This document shows, piece after piece, positions 1 to 12,029 of a stretch of 64,000 nucleotides of DNA. The position numbers and the translations under genes were made by a program. Position 1 is the first letter of the stretch; the number at the start of each line of letters is the position of its first letter. Below the pieces are notes generated by a model that was not told the DNA's origin, made no database searches, and was given only the letters and a program-made list of their open reading frames with translations. Source of the stretch: Aphis gossypii (taxonomy: Eukaryota; Arthropoda; Insecta; Hemiptera; Aphididae). The stretch is from positions 1 through 64,000 of the forward strand of contig NW_026083144.1 in the NCBI RefSeq assembly GCF_020184175.1, given 5' to 3'.

Positions 1-423
1 ATGGTCTCCTTCGCCAAAAAAAATAAAAAGTAACTATTTAGTTTTTATTAATATGGGTATTAATTAATCTGTATTTTGTTTTTATACTCATCTTTACATA
101 ATTTTATTATGTTCCTTAATGTTAGATAAAAGTTTGCAACATGTCAATCTAGTTCATAATAAAAGTTCAAGTGCTAATAAGCAGTTAGTATTTGATGAAC
201 AAACAAATGATCAACTGTTGGATAATACTACTACATTAAAAAAAACCACTGATTGTAAGATTTAAATTATTCTTATAATTTATATAAAAATTATTATTGT
301 TAATTACAAAAATATATTTAATTTTAGTAAGCCAAATGGAGAAATGTATTAATGAACACAATTCGGCACCAACATCAGCATCAAAACAGTTTGAATTAAG
401 CAAAGGTACCTATTGGCTATTGG

Positions 424-3400
424 CATGGCCGGATTTAGGGGAGGGTCCAGGGGGCCCCGGGCCCGGGGCCCCCACAAAATGAGGGTCTCATCTCAGTTGG
501 ATTTTTTTACATATAAACATGATAATATAATATTTTCAAAATAGATTTAAATCACAATTTCAATAAAAATGTTTAATTGTAAATACTGTCATAAATATAT
601 AAATAAATCTTATTATTAATATACTTATATATTATAAATTCATAAAAACAAGCTGCGAGTTTACAAATATAAATTTAAAATCGATTGTTATAGACATGTA
701 GAGCATAGGATAATCCCGATTGAATAATATTCGTAATTTGGTACAGTTTAAAATATTGATAAAAAAAACAGTTATAAATAAACACATACAAATTTTATAG
801 CAAGGCAGCAAGCCGCCTAGCCGCTGCTGTAGATAAATACAACAATACGTACCGATTAAATTTTAAATAAAAATATGCGATAGCCGATAAGGCGATAACG
901 TAGATAAAGATTTCATTTGTACATTGATATCTGGCGCAGTAGACGTGTACACTCTTCAACCACACAAGTATATTTTGATCGTGATATTTATCCAGGTTAG
1001 TTTAATATATTATTATTTATTGCATTGTATATTATTATTAAGTAAAGACTTGAAAATATAGTCTAAAACTCTCCACAACTTCCTCTTTCCAATGATTACA
1101 TTTTTTTACCGCAAATACGCAAAAAAAGTTAGAAATTCACACAAAAAAAATTAAATTTTGACAACATTTTGACGATTTTTCTTCGATATTAGTTATTTAA
1201 TTGTTATATTTAAAATAATAATCCTACCAGATAGTTTATTTAGTAAATATTCTAAGTAATTTTGAATCAATCTAATATTTTAATGCAATTTGTGCTTCAT
1301 GTTTTATTTAATTTGTACATTATTAAATTCTATAAAGTTTTTGTCGTCATAGGATTGAGATGCAGTTTATTGTGAAAACGTTACACATAAACGGTAATTA
1401 TTTTATAGTATTAAAATATTTAATAAATTTAAAAATGATTTTTAAATGAACTGCTAAAAAGTTATTACTAAAAAAATATAAATATCTTTTACTCTATTAT
1501 AGTCATAAATTCTTCGTTAACCAAAATTATGAACGATCGTCATACAAAACCTCGCATATATACTTCTGGTGCACAAAAAAGAAAATTGAAGGTAGAGCGT
1601 AATAAACAGATAAAAGAAGTTTTTTCCCAAATTCCAAAGCTGACCAACTATTTTTCATCTTCGAGACAGTTAGCAAATGTTTCAAATAAAGAAACTACTA
1701 ATGATAATGTTGAAATTTTATCCCCCCAAAAAAATGAAACAATGTATGAAAATGAAGTAATTCAACAGTCTAGCTCAACAGTGGAGAATAATTCATCTAC
1801 AGAAAAAAAAATGATGATTCTGAACATCTTGATTTAAATACCAAAAATACCATTATTATAGAAAATGAATATTTTGTAGAGCCGGAAATTTCAAACTCTT
1901 TTATTGGTTTTAAAAATGATGTTGGAATTTGGCCTTAAAACTCTACTAATGAAATGATAAAATACTGGATAAAACAAGGATCTACAAATTTGCAAAACTG
2001 TGATGAAAAGTTATTAGAAACAAAATCTTTCCTACAAAATCGGGCTGATCGCTCTACACATAATACTAGAAAATGTTCTATACATTTTTTAAACGGATAA
2101 CTAAAAATAGAGAAGTTATTAATCGTAATTGGCTATGTTTCTCTCCAACTACTGGTAAATTGTATTGTTATACTAGTATTTGCAAACTATTAGGGACAAA
2201 AAATGGAAAGTTATCTAATGATGGATTTTGTGATTGGAAGCATGCAGCTGAAAAGTTATCCCAACATGAAACATCAAAACATCATCTTGAAGCAATTATT
2301 GCAATAAATCATCGAGAGAGAGAAATTGGTTGTCTAGATCAACAACTTCAAAAACAGATTGCAGAAATATCTTCTTAATGGTGCCAAGTTCTAAAGCGAG
2401 TAGTTAGCACGATTAAATTTATTTCAGAACGTGGCTTAGCATTTAGAGGAGATGACGAAATAATTGGTTCACCAAGAAATGGAAATTATCTTGGAATTCT
2501 TGAATTAGTGGCGGAGTTTGATCCATTTCTGGCAGCTCATATAAAAGATCATGCGAATAAAAAAAGTGGTCACACAGATTACCTTTCATCAACTATTTGT
2601 AAAGAATTAATTGATCTTATGGCTAAAGAAGTATTAGGCAAAATAATTACAAGAATTAAAAAATCAAAATATTATTCGGTATCTGTAGATTCTACTCCCG
2701 ATGAAGCACATATAGATCAATTGACTATAGTAGTACGCTATGTGGAAAAAATGAATCCAGTAGAAAGATTTTTAACATTTTTACCAAATTGTGGCCACAC
2801 TGGCTTTAAAATGGCAAATACTCTCATTAAATTTTTGAACTATCATGAAATTGAATTGATTGAATGTCGTGGTCAATCATATGACAATGCGGCGAACATG
2901 AGTGGTAAATATCAAGGTATGCAAGCCTTAATTAAAAGTAAAAATGAATTCGCAGAATTTGTTCCTTGTTGTGGTCATTCATTAAATTTAGTTGGGAAAA
3001 CAGCAGCCAACTCGTGTGATTTCATACAAAACCTTTACGTATTTTTTACTGCAACTCCCATACGTTATTCACTTTTAACAAAAAAATTAGCTTGTATAGA
3101 TAAAAATAAACGTGTTTACGTTTTAAAGAATTTGAATGAAACCCGATGGTCATGTCGTGCAGATGCAACAAAAGCTGTTGTATTTGGTTATGATTATATA
3201 AAAGAAACTTTAGTAGAAATTTCAAACGATCTTGATCAAAAAGACATTGCTAAAATCGAACCCAAAAAACTATGAATCAATGTGTCAACTTGAAGTGGTA
3301 TTTTATGCAATTTTTTGGAATGATATTTTAGAGAGGTTTGATTTAACAAGCCATCTTTTACAAGACCCAAAAATAGTTCTTCAAACTGCTGTAAATGCCC

Positions 3401-4432
3401 TTAATTCTCTTTTATCATTTATTCGAGAAATACGAAATAAATATGAAGAATATGAAGAAAAAGCAAAAGAAATGTTAGGATCAAAAGATTATGCGCAAAT
3501 TCATAATCGGAAAAAAAATGTAAGACTAGGTTCATTAAATAGTAATCAAACAGAAACAACCAAGTTATCACCAAAAGAAAAATTTAGAACAGAAAGCTTT
3601 ATTTCAGTAGTTGATCAATTGATAGTATCATTAACCGAAAGAATAAGTGCTTATGAAACAATTTGTCAACGTTTTGGTTTTTTAAATAAAATTCAAAACT
3701 TAGAAACTTCTGAGCTACAATCTGCTGCAAATTATCTTGTTAGCATTTATCTTAATGATTTAGAATCTTCACTTGGTAACGAATTTATACAGTTCGGTTC
3801 ATTTGTAAAAATATATATAGAAACACGTAAAGACAATGAGCAGTGGGAAATGTTTTTATACAGAATTATTGAGGAAAATAATTTGCAGTGTACATTTCCT
3901 AATATAGAAGTAGTGTTGCGAATATATTTAGTTTTGATGGTGTCCAACTGTAGTGGAGAACGATCATTTTCAAAAATGAAGTTAATAAAAAATCGATTAC
4001 GAAATTCGATGACACAAAGACGACTATCAGGACTTGCACTGTTAAGTATCGAAAGTGACATACTAAGAACATTAGATTTTTCTCAAGTAGTTGAAAAATT
4101 TGCGGCAACAAAATCTCGCAAAGTTATAATATAATTAAAAATTGTTATTTAATTTTAGTGTTTAATAATGTATAATGACAGTACACATTATCTAATAAAT
4201 GTAATTTACTACTCTTATTGTAACACGATTTTTTAATTTTTTTTATTGTTTTGATATTATAATGTAAATATTTTTAACCTTTTTTTCTAATAAAATATTG
4301 TTTTGCAGTAAATTTTAATAGATTAATAAACTAAATTCACTTAAAAAATATATTAAAAATATGTAATCGAAAAATAATATATACTTCTGTAAGGGTGGGC
4401 CGAGGGCCCCCACATTTCTAAATCCGGCCCTG
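424..4432 (+). mobile_element. hAT-1 DNA transposon, 4009 bp, complete ends
   Basis: The left end begins CATGGCCGGATTTAG and the right end finishes CTAAATCCGGCCCTG, so the two form inverted repeats of the hAT type common in aphids (CAGGGCCGG core). The 8-bp target duplication GCTATTGG is perfect at 416-423 and 4433-4440. The element sits in an intron of the DUF4806-like gene, about 10 bp past the donor at 406. It encodes one broken transposase on the + strand. The perfect duplication suggests no later rearrangement of the ends. Confidence 0.93.
1529..4134 (+). pseudogene. hAT-1 transposase, ZMYM1-like, frameshifted
   Basis: The product would be a hAT-family transposase, which cuts and pastes its element in the nucleus. 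Fragments in order are: a basic N-terminus at 1529-1837; a TTF/BED-type zinc-finger region at 2073-2378 (NRNWLCFSPTTGKLYCY followed by DWKHAAEKLSQHETSKHH); a DUF4371-like RNase-H core at 2508-3275 (SVDSTPDEAHIDQLTIVVRY, RGQSYDNAANMSGKY, NETRWSCR); and the C-terminal dimerisation domain at 3232-4134 (NCSGERSFSKMKLIKNR). At least three frame changes and one in-frame stop (near 1938) separate them, and the zinc finger carries extra bases in its second cysteine pair. The element cannot make an intact transposase. The open-frame starts at 2508 (GTG) and others are only frame edges. Confidence 0.85.
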
Positions 4433-4901
4433 GCTATTGGCATTTAAAGTTATTATTATTTTTTTAAATATGTTAAAAATTAAAACATTTATATAATATG
4501 TTTAGATACTACTGAATGTTTAAATCAAATCTTAAGAAATTTAACTTGTTTAAAGTATGAATTAAAACAAGTCTTAAGCAATCCAATAATAATGATGGGC
4601 AGATTAGAAGCAACTGAAAATATTTTGGAGCAAAGTCCAGGTAGATTTGAAAGAAAAGTACAAGATAGTGTATGGATTTAACAGATTGTCCGCTTCCGAT
4701 CAATAACAATATTTTTTTCTTTTTTTTAAACTGCCAATGGCATATTTATTTAAACGACCGAAAGTCTTTATAAATACAATACATAAAGGGTAGTATACGA
4801 TAATATTATGAGTAAGTGACAATGATTACTTATATATTATGCGTTAACATGTTTGGGGTTGTACCTCCGGTGAGATAGTCCCTTACCTTAGCCTACGTTA
4901 C

Positions 4902-7099
4902 TTAAACTAGGTCATATGGCTTTAAGCGTTTGAGTCGACTAATGTCTTGCGAGTTGTCAAGAAGTTGTTTTGCACTTGCATTGGGATGCAGCTCGAGTTT
5001 TTTCGCATGTTTGTTGGCAAACTTTTTGATTTCATCTTGGATGGATGATATATTCAAGTCTCGATGGATGATTTCATTCCTGTCGTACCGGTATGCTGCA
5101 ACAATGGTACGAAGAGCGATATTCTGACAGCGTTGGATTACTTCGATGTTGGATTTGCTGGCACAACCCCACAGTTGTATGCCAAAGTCCATATCGGTTT
5201 GATAATAGCTATATATAAAAGCCGTTTGCTCGTCAGGTCTAGTGTGGAACGTCTTCCAACTAACCAGTATAGTTTGCGCATTTTTTCTTGAATTTGTAGT
5301 TTTTTTTGACGGACGTGATGCTTCCAGTTAAGGCGAGAATCAAGGTGCATACCCAGATATTTCACTGAGTCTTTTTGTGGAATTGACGTATCATCCAGCA
5401 AAATTCGAAGATTTTCAGTTTTACGTAGTGTATAATTTACGTGCATTGACTTATCTTTATTAATCTTGATTTTCCATTTCCTTGTCCAATTAGAGATGTG
5501 ATTGATTGAGGCCTGTACGTTTTCGGTCGCAGTCTGTTGATTACTGCTTGTTGCTAAAATTGCAGTGTCGTCAGCAAACATAGCTGTCATTGAGTTACCA
5601 TTGGTTGGGATGTCAGCTGTATAGAGTAGATAAAGGATTGGTCCCAGTACACTACCTTGTGGAACTCCTGCTAGTGTGTTTTTCCAACTTGTGATCGCTT
5701 CTTCGTATACAACTCTTTAAGTATGCGTGGGCTGATCTCATTGAAACCAGGTGCCTTTTTTGGGTTGATGTTGTTATCGATTTCATGGGCGACTTCTAGA
5801 GGTGTGAAAAACCGTATTTTTTCTCTTATTTCGTTGAGTGGTGGGCATTGTATTACATCGAGTTCGGATGCGATATCATTTGGTTGAAATACATTCTCAA
5901 GGTATTGGGCGTATACTTCAGCTTTGTCTTGCTCACTGCGTGCCCAAGTACCATCTATTTTTCGAATAGGTGGCACGTGGGTATGAGGTCTTTTAATGCG
6001 TCTTGTAGCTTTCCATAATGAGTAATCGGTATCATCCGTTGCAGATAGGCCACTCAAGTACGATTTAAATGTTTCGTTTTTCATTTCGTTAATTTTGTCA
6101 CGTAATATTTTACTAATACGGTTCCAATTAGTTTTATCCTCTGGATGTCGAGTTCTATGCCAGGTTCTTCTCGCCTTACGCTTTTGTTGAACTAGTTCTC
6201 TAATTTCAAGCGGGTAGGTGATCTCTCGGTTATTTCCTCCTGGAATTATTGGTATTGCCGCTTTTATTGCTTCCGTGATATCCTTAGTTAGTTTTTGTAC
6301 TACCACTTCAATGTCTGATGGTGTTTTTAACTTCACTGAAAGCGTGGTGGTTTCTTCGAGGGTAGTCCTAAAGAGGTCCCAATCTGTTCTTTTGTTTGTG
6401 AGAAAGATTTTCCGTTCTTTCATAATGACATTTGAACTTAGTGAAAGTAACACAGGAATATGGTCGGACGATAATTCTATTAGTCCCTCAACTTCAACGT
6501 AGTTAGGTGAAATATTTTTAACCACGAAAAAATCTAATAGGTCAGGTATCTTATTCGGGTCGGTTGGCCAGTAAGTTGGTTTTCTGGTGGAGATAGTTCC
6601 AGCGTTGATAGTATTAATTGTCTTGAACAGGGCACGTCCTTTCTGAGTGATTAGTCTTGATCCCCAGTGAGTGTGTTTTGCATTGTAGTCTCCACCAACA
6701 ATGAATCTATTTCCTAGCTTGCGGAAGAAGTCAGTGAATTTAGTTTCATCTGCACCTCCCTGTGGTGGGCAGTAGATAGCCGTAACCGTAAGGTCATTGT
6801 TTCCATCATTGACCCTAACGGTTGTGGCTTGCAAATATAATTGCGAGTGTTCTTCTAACTCGAAATGTTTAATGGATTCTTTTATAAATATCGCTGTACC
6901 TCCACGAGCTTTACCGCTAGGATGGAGAGTGGTATAGATATATTTAATTTCTGATTTTTAGAACAGTCCAAGGTGTAAAATGTATTTCTGATACTAGAGC
7001 AATATCAATGTTTTCATTGTGCAAGAAGTCATCGAGTTCTTGTTTGCGCTGAACAAGCCCATTGGCGTTCCATGCTATGATTCGCAATATGCGATTCAT
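4902..7099 (-). pseudogene. LINE ORF2, endonuclease/reverse transcriptase with a large internal deletion
   Basis: ORF2 nicks the target and copies the RNA. The start ATG at 7099 overlaps the ORF1 stop. The APE-type endonuclease shows IIAWNANGL, GGDYNAKHTHWGSR and LSSDHIPVLL. It suffers a frameshift near 6955 and is then open to 5671. At about 5700 the frame jumps from the start of the reverse-transcriptase domain (PRILKELYTKK) straight to the late palm (GVPQGSVLGPILYLLY, FADDTA). The fingers region, normally well over 100 residues, is therefore missing. Another frameshift lies near 5190, before the C-terminal tail (QLWGCASKSNIEVIQRCQN). It resembles Jockey-clade elements most closely. It is clearly inactive. 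Confidence 0.87.
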
Positions 7100-8400
7100 T
7101 ACTTTTTCTTTTGACTTTTGTTGTTAGACTTAGATTGATTACTTTCTAATCTATCCAGTTTAGATGTGACTTTTTCTAGCGATTTTGTTATATTAGTAAG
7201 TGCAGATAAAATATCTAATAACGAGGGGTCGTTTACGTTGGACTGTTGTTGCTGATTGGACGTTTGAGGCGTTGTATTAATATTAGGAGAGCTTGTCATC
7301 TGTGCATAATAGATGGCCGCTGTGACAGTTTTCGTTGGTTTTTGTTGAATGCGTTGTACTGCAGTGATCTTTTTTGGGTGTACTCTTTCTTCTGCTTTTT
7401 TGTAGGCAGAGCAGCCCTTCCAGTTTGCTGTGTGAGCTTCACCACAATTAGCACATTTAGCTTTTGATTTTTTTGACTTTTGGCAGTCTTCTGTTCTATG
7501 ATCTTCACTACATTTTACACACACTGGTTTTTTGTGGCAGTAATTTTGTGTATGGCCAAAAGACTGACAGTTTTTACACTGTGGCACATCTTTTTTCTTC
7601 CTTGGTGGTTCTATTTTGATTTTATGATAACATAGACTATCTAACTTGTAAATATCTTTATTATTTCCTTGTGGAACTAGGTCTACGAAAAATAAAGGCA
7701 ATCTTATACGCTTGGTTTCACTGTTTTTATCATTGGGATTGAGTTTTTTTTTAATTTGAATGTTTGAGACATCACAAGCAAGAAACCCTTTGTCGAGTAG
7801 GTCTCTTTTGATTTCACATATGTCAGTTTCTGGGTGCAATCCACGTATTACGACCCGGAATTTTTTTTCAGCTTTCAATTGAAATCTATGAAACTCGATT
7901 TTGTTGATTTCAAGAGCTTTTAGTATTCGTCTAAACTACTGTTCGTCCTCTGTAGAGATTTTTATGTCACCGTTAGCGAAAGTTTTTAGTTGCTGTTCGT
8001 GGCCGGCGACTTCTTCGCGAGTTAAAATATTAACTAAGTTTTGTATATCGTTAACACCACATGCTGTGATTGGTGGTGGTTTGTATATTTTTGGTACTGA
8101 TTGAATGACATCATTATCTGTTAATTGGGTGTGTTTTGTCTGCGGGTTTGAACTAATCACTGAGCTGTGGCCAACTCCATTATGTACGTTTTTGCTTATA
8201 GCAGTGGTAGTATTAGTATTATTGGTAATAGTATTACTCACTTGGATGTCTAGTAGTTGGCTCTGTAATTGTGTATTACTCGCTTGTAATTCCGTTACAA
8301 GTTTATGCAATGTTTCATTTTCATTTTTCATACGTACCAGTATTGCTTGGTCGACGGAAATTAATGTTGTCGCCGTAGTAGTGTTGTTCGTCGAATCCAT
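7099..8400 (-). pseudogene. LINE ORF1, gag-like nucleic-acid-binding protein with one stop
   Basis: ORF1 proteins of Jockey-type LINEs bind their own RNA and act as a chaperone in the ribonucleoprotein. The likely start is the ATG at 8400 (MDSTNNTTTATT); the open frame further upstream is read-through of the 5' leader. The N-terminal third is polar and heptad-like (LHKLVTELQASNTQLQSQL), probably a coiled coil. A PRE_C2HC-like part (FRVVIRGLHPET) follows, and then three cysteine knuckles: CKNCQSFGHTQNYC, CVKCSEDHRTEDC and CANCGEAHTANWKGC. A single in-frame TAG at 7938-7936 breaks an otherwise continuous frame. The stop codon overlaps the ORF2 start as TAATG. Confidence 0.85.
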
Positions 8401-8629
8401 TGCTGGACGACGGTCTGAGCCGCCACGATAAGATATCGAATAACGCAGCGATGTATAATAACATGTATTAATTAAGATAAGCGGAACGACCCGCGATAGC
8501 GCACAATAACGACGACACGAAGCACACGCGTGTGTTCGCGACGACTGTCGGCACAAGACTAATAACAATATTGATCTTACTACATTGGAAGATAAAATAT
8601 CTGGTGACCAAGATTTTAAAAATCAATTA

Positions 8630-9015
8630 GTAAGTTATAAATAACCTAACCTAACCTATCTGTCATATTATTAACTCTTATCTCCTCTTCTCTACTAAAT
8701 GCCTTGCCTTGTTGCAAATCAGCTGGTTCACCATTTTTCTCTGATTAACTGTTATATGTATATGTTATAATTTTTTTATGAGAAAGTACCTGTGACTGAG
8801 TTATTAATAATTAATATAAACAACATAATTATGATGGTGAAACTGATGCAATAGTATAATAGTTTATTAAAATTGTATGGAACGTTGATGTTTTAAACGT
8901 AATTAGGATTATTAAAAAATAAAAAAATATTAATAAGAACCAAAGTTATTCTGAAAGTCAGTTCTATCATTTAGGCCCTGTATATATTATTAATTATAAA
9001 TACACCTTTTTTTAG
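8630..9015 (+). other. Host-gene intron
   Basis: This intron has a consensus GTAAGT donor and a polypyrimidine-TTTAG acceptor. It contains three CCTAA units at about 8646-8660, matching the insect telomere repeat but too short to mean more than chance or an interstitial trace. Nothing else is recognised. Confidence 0.5.
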
Positions 9016-9776
9016 GTTACTGAAAATATTGGCGGAAAAAATGTTAAATTGGTTATTAAAAGAATCATGTCTAAATTATTTTGTGACAGTTTGCTGTCTA
9101 ATTACTCATACACTGGTAAAAAAGAAAAAGATGAATTTGCAAGTCTATCAATATGCTCTTATTATAAATATTCTATTATATATATATGCAATTAGTAGTA
9201 TATAATATACTACTAATTTCTTTCTCTAACTATATAGATTTATATTTTTTGTTTTGTCAGACTGTAATAATGATGGCCACCAAATTATATTAGGCTCATA
9301 ATATTATAATTTTAAAAGTCTTATCTATTTATATTTATTATATGCTAATGACTATAAATTGTATGATAATATGTAAAATAATAATAATGATTATTTGATA
9401 ACTGATAATTTTAATATAAATATAATTACTTTTTTAGGTGCTGTTAAAAAACAAATAAAATTTAAGAATACTCCATTAAATGAAATCGAAGAAGTCATCA
9501 AATACATTTTGGCACAAGTGTCTTTTAATTTAAAAAGATTAACAGCTAAACAAAATAAAATCATTGAGCATATTATTATATATGAATACATTAAAATTAC
9601 TTTTAAAACATATATTAACACATATAATTTTTAAAGAATTTTGAACATGCAAGTTAGTTTTTTAGAATATAAAAAGATTACAACGTGCTCTGATACTTAT
9701 ATTAAATATAATATATAAATTACCATAGCCAGCAATAACCTAAACATTGGGGGCATAACGGACATCATTATAGTTA

Positions 9777-10354
9777 TGTTAGGGGTGAGCAGCCAAGCAA
9801 GCAATGATTGAGTATAATAAACTAGGACCGAACGTAAAAACAAAAGGTAAAAACAATTAAAAGCATCATCGCCCGTGTGCTTCCTAACCGCTAGGAGATA
9901 ATGACAAATAACCATAATAACTATATGATTGCTATCCGGTAACATATTATGAATACGTGATTACCAGCCGGTAGAATATACTAGGTGCGGAATCACTCAC
10001 CCGGTAGAATATTATAGTCATATAATTGACGTACGGTATCGCGGATGACGCAATGCGTGGGTAGAAGCGGATGCAGGTGCAGATGACCAACAGGGACCTG
10101 AAGGTACCGGGGGAGTCCCTGGACGATATATAAGGGGGCCCAGATTAGGCACATTTCAGATGTGATCCACCAGAGTTAGAGCGAGCACCTTCACGTCACC
10201 CAGATCAATAGTTTTGTTATTTGGACTTAGAATATTTTTCACAAGTTTAATTAATTAATTAATTGGACTTAGAATAATTTCAAGAGTCTTCATTTATTTT
10301 ACAACAACCTTTCCGATACGACATCATTCAACTGATTGTACGTGGCACGTTACA
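9777..10354 (+). repeat. Possible solo LTR
   Basis: The segment begins TGTTAGGGG and ends GTTACA. It contains a TATA-like box (GATATATAAGGGGG near 10123), a GC-richer stretch than its surroundings, and a downstream repeat of TTGGACTTAGAATA (near 10218 and 10263). This layout fits a promoter-bearing LTR followed by R and U5. No target duplication could be found at the chosen ends and there is no internal retroelement nearby, so both limits and nature are tentative. Confidence 0.35.
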
Positions 10355-11972
10355 TGATTATATATTCATTATTCATATTTATTTAGTTGAGTATTTTATT
10401 ATTAAAAAATAAACAATACTATATATGTACACCTAAAATAATCCGCTGTTGTTAATAATTTGTTGATGTTCATAATAATATGCGTCCATAACACCTGTAT
10501 CATATCTAATAATTAATTAATATTATATATTCTCCATCATCATATATTTGATTATTGGTGTATGTTAACAAATACTGAAGTGTTTATATTCTAAAATATA
10601 TTTATATCTAATTAATTAATTAAGTATAATAGACATTCAAATAGTAGTTATTTTATTTATTTTTTTATAGATAGATTTTTAATCATGGAACATGATTTAT
10701 ATTTTTACTAGTCAATCCCATGCAATTTAAACTATTGGATTTATAAAAATAAACAGTTTGTATTTAACAAAATACATAATAATAATATTGTGTTATTATT
10801 TTTTACATATATTTAATGCATATTAGCTATTAAATCAATATTGAATTTAATTATTAATATATATTAAATATCAATGATAAGTTAATGTTACAAATAATGC
10901 AATTTAAAATTATTACAACGTTGGGTCGCTGTTGAAAAATGTTTAATAAAGTTTTAATAAATGTTAATTCTTAATATTAATTAATATTAATAATTACTAT
11001 TTCTAAAATGATAAATTCTTATTCACAACACATTTATACAATGACTATTAACATTTAAAAATGCACCACCGATGGATCTCAAATATTAATTAATGATTAA
11101 ATATTAAACTTCAATGTTTGGTCAATATTTAATAAATATTGCAATGCTGTGTGGGTTGCAATTCATTTGAAATCATGGGGGCCCATTGGGGGGGGGGGGG
11201 CAAGATAGGGCACTTGCTCCCCGGACAAAAAATATTATGGACTTGTAGCTCAATAAATATTATTATAATATTATTATTATCTTTATTAACTTACATTTGA
11301 GAATTTTTTTTTTATTTTGACCCCCCCCCCCCTAAAATGTTACCTATGGAGTCCATCATTGAAATAACTAAAATGACTCATTTTTGGTTTTCATAACCAC
11401 ACAATATCAAAATTATTTATTACTACATTCAGAATCTAAAATATTTGCAACCAAACATTAAATGTGTATTTATTAAGGATTTTGTTTTTGTAATTTAACT
11501 AAACAACCACTATCTCCCAAAAAAAATTCTGAATATCACTAATGTTCATAAAAAAAAAAAAAAAATAGGGCAACTATAATCCTCAAACACTGCAATAGTG
11601 TACCACTAAAGAATATGTGTAATGTATATACACTGAAGAATAAGCTTATTAAATATATTATGTCATAGTCAAACTAAGCATTTTACTAAATTACAATTAG
11701 TCAAATAAGTTCATTTTTTATTCAATTTCACTACCAGTCTAGATATTTGGTTAAATGATTTTAAGAAATTAAAAAATTTAACGATATTTTCTATTAATTA
11801 TTACTGATTAATTTATATATTATATAAAAAAACCATTAGTGATGATAGTGAAATTACCTATATAAAAATGTAATTTAATAAAATGCCTGATTTGACTATA
11901 TACCTATCACATATACACTATTCATATTCATAAAACTATAGTAAATACAAATATTAACTAATTCTGTTGTAG
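10355..11972. other. Gene-free AT-rich stretch with a possible small MITE
   Basis: No coding region is recognised. At 11174-11352 a G-run (CCCATTGGGGGGGG) and a facing C-run (CCCCCCCTAAAATG) bracket about 180 bp and could be the ends of a small hAT-type miniature element; no duplication was found to confirm this. Poly-A and TA-rich runs make up much of the rest. Confidence 0.4.
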
Positions 11973-12029
11973 AATCAAGAAGACAATGAAATGGAGGTGG
12001 AGGACGGTGCACTGATTTCTTTTGAATAA
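11973..12029 (+). CDS. Candidate terminal exon (19 codons, weak)
   Basis: The acceptor TCTGTTGTAG at 11963-11972 is followed by an acidic open frame (NQEDNEMEVEDGALISFE) ending in TAA at 12027-12029, then an A-rich run with AATAAA. This looks like the last coding exon of a + strand gene. It could be an alternative 3' end of the DUF4806-like gene or belong to an unseen gene. The protein piece is too short to assign to a family. It is reported only because the splice site, base composition and stop agree. Confidence 0.25.
   Translation, partial: NQEDNEMEVEDGALISFE

Larger units (their letters stand above)
4714..8560 (-). mobile_element. Jockey-clade LINE, 3.85 kb, inserted in a host exon
   Basis: This non-LTR retrotransposon lies on the - strand. 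Its 3' end is an A-rich tail (a T-rich run at 4714-4728 on the + strand), as expected for target-primed reverse transcription. The 12-bp target duplication AATAACAATATT is exact at 4702-4713 and 8561-8572. The element has two reading frames, a zinc-knuckle ORF1 and an endonuclease/reverse-transcriptase ORF2. ORF2 lacks much of the reverse transcriptase, so this copy must have been made by another copy's enzyme or deleted after insertion. Removing it rejoins the host codons for PLPINNNIDL exactly. Confidence 0.92.
1..9634 (+). pseudogene. DUF4806-like host gene, split by a hAT element and a LINE
   Basis: Exons read from splice signals are about 1-29 (start outside the window), 126-254, 328-405, 4506-4640, 4685-4713 continued at 8573-8629, 9016-about 9165, and 9438-9634. 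The first five junctions join without breaking the frame. The first four introns are phase 1 and the next is phase 0, with the donor GTAAGT at 8630. The last three exons carry the conserved aphid DUF4806 pattern: PLPINNNIDL, then ENIGGKNVK with a hydrophobic core, then AVKKQIKFKNTPLNEIEEV near the end. The function of DUF4806 is unknown; in aphids it is a large lineage-expanded family. The exon after 4685 is broken by a LINE, and the exon at 9016 has no clear GT donor at its expected end. The copy is therefore probably not functional unless the LINE-free allele also exists. The 44-nt intron at 4641-4684 is very short but keeps the frame and phase. Confidence 0.7.

Noticed and set aside
297..482. 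Open frame of 61 codons on the + strand
   Set aside because: It reads through exon 328-405 into the intron and then into the GC-rich hAT-1 terminal repeat, so it is not a gene.
8646..8660. Telomere repeat (CCTAA)n
   Set aside because: Only three units, inside an intron. Similar short runs near 12508 and 26606 suggest background.
11174..11352. A confident hAT MITE between the G-run and C-run
   Set aside because: The ends do not pair well outside the homopolymers and no 8-bp duplication is visible.
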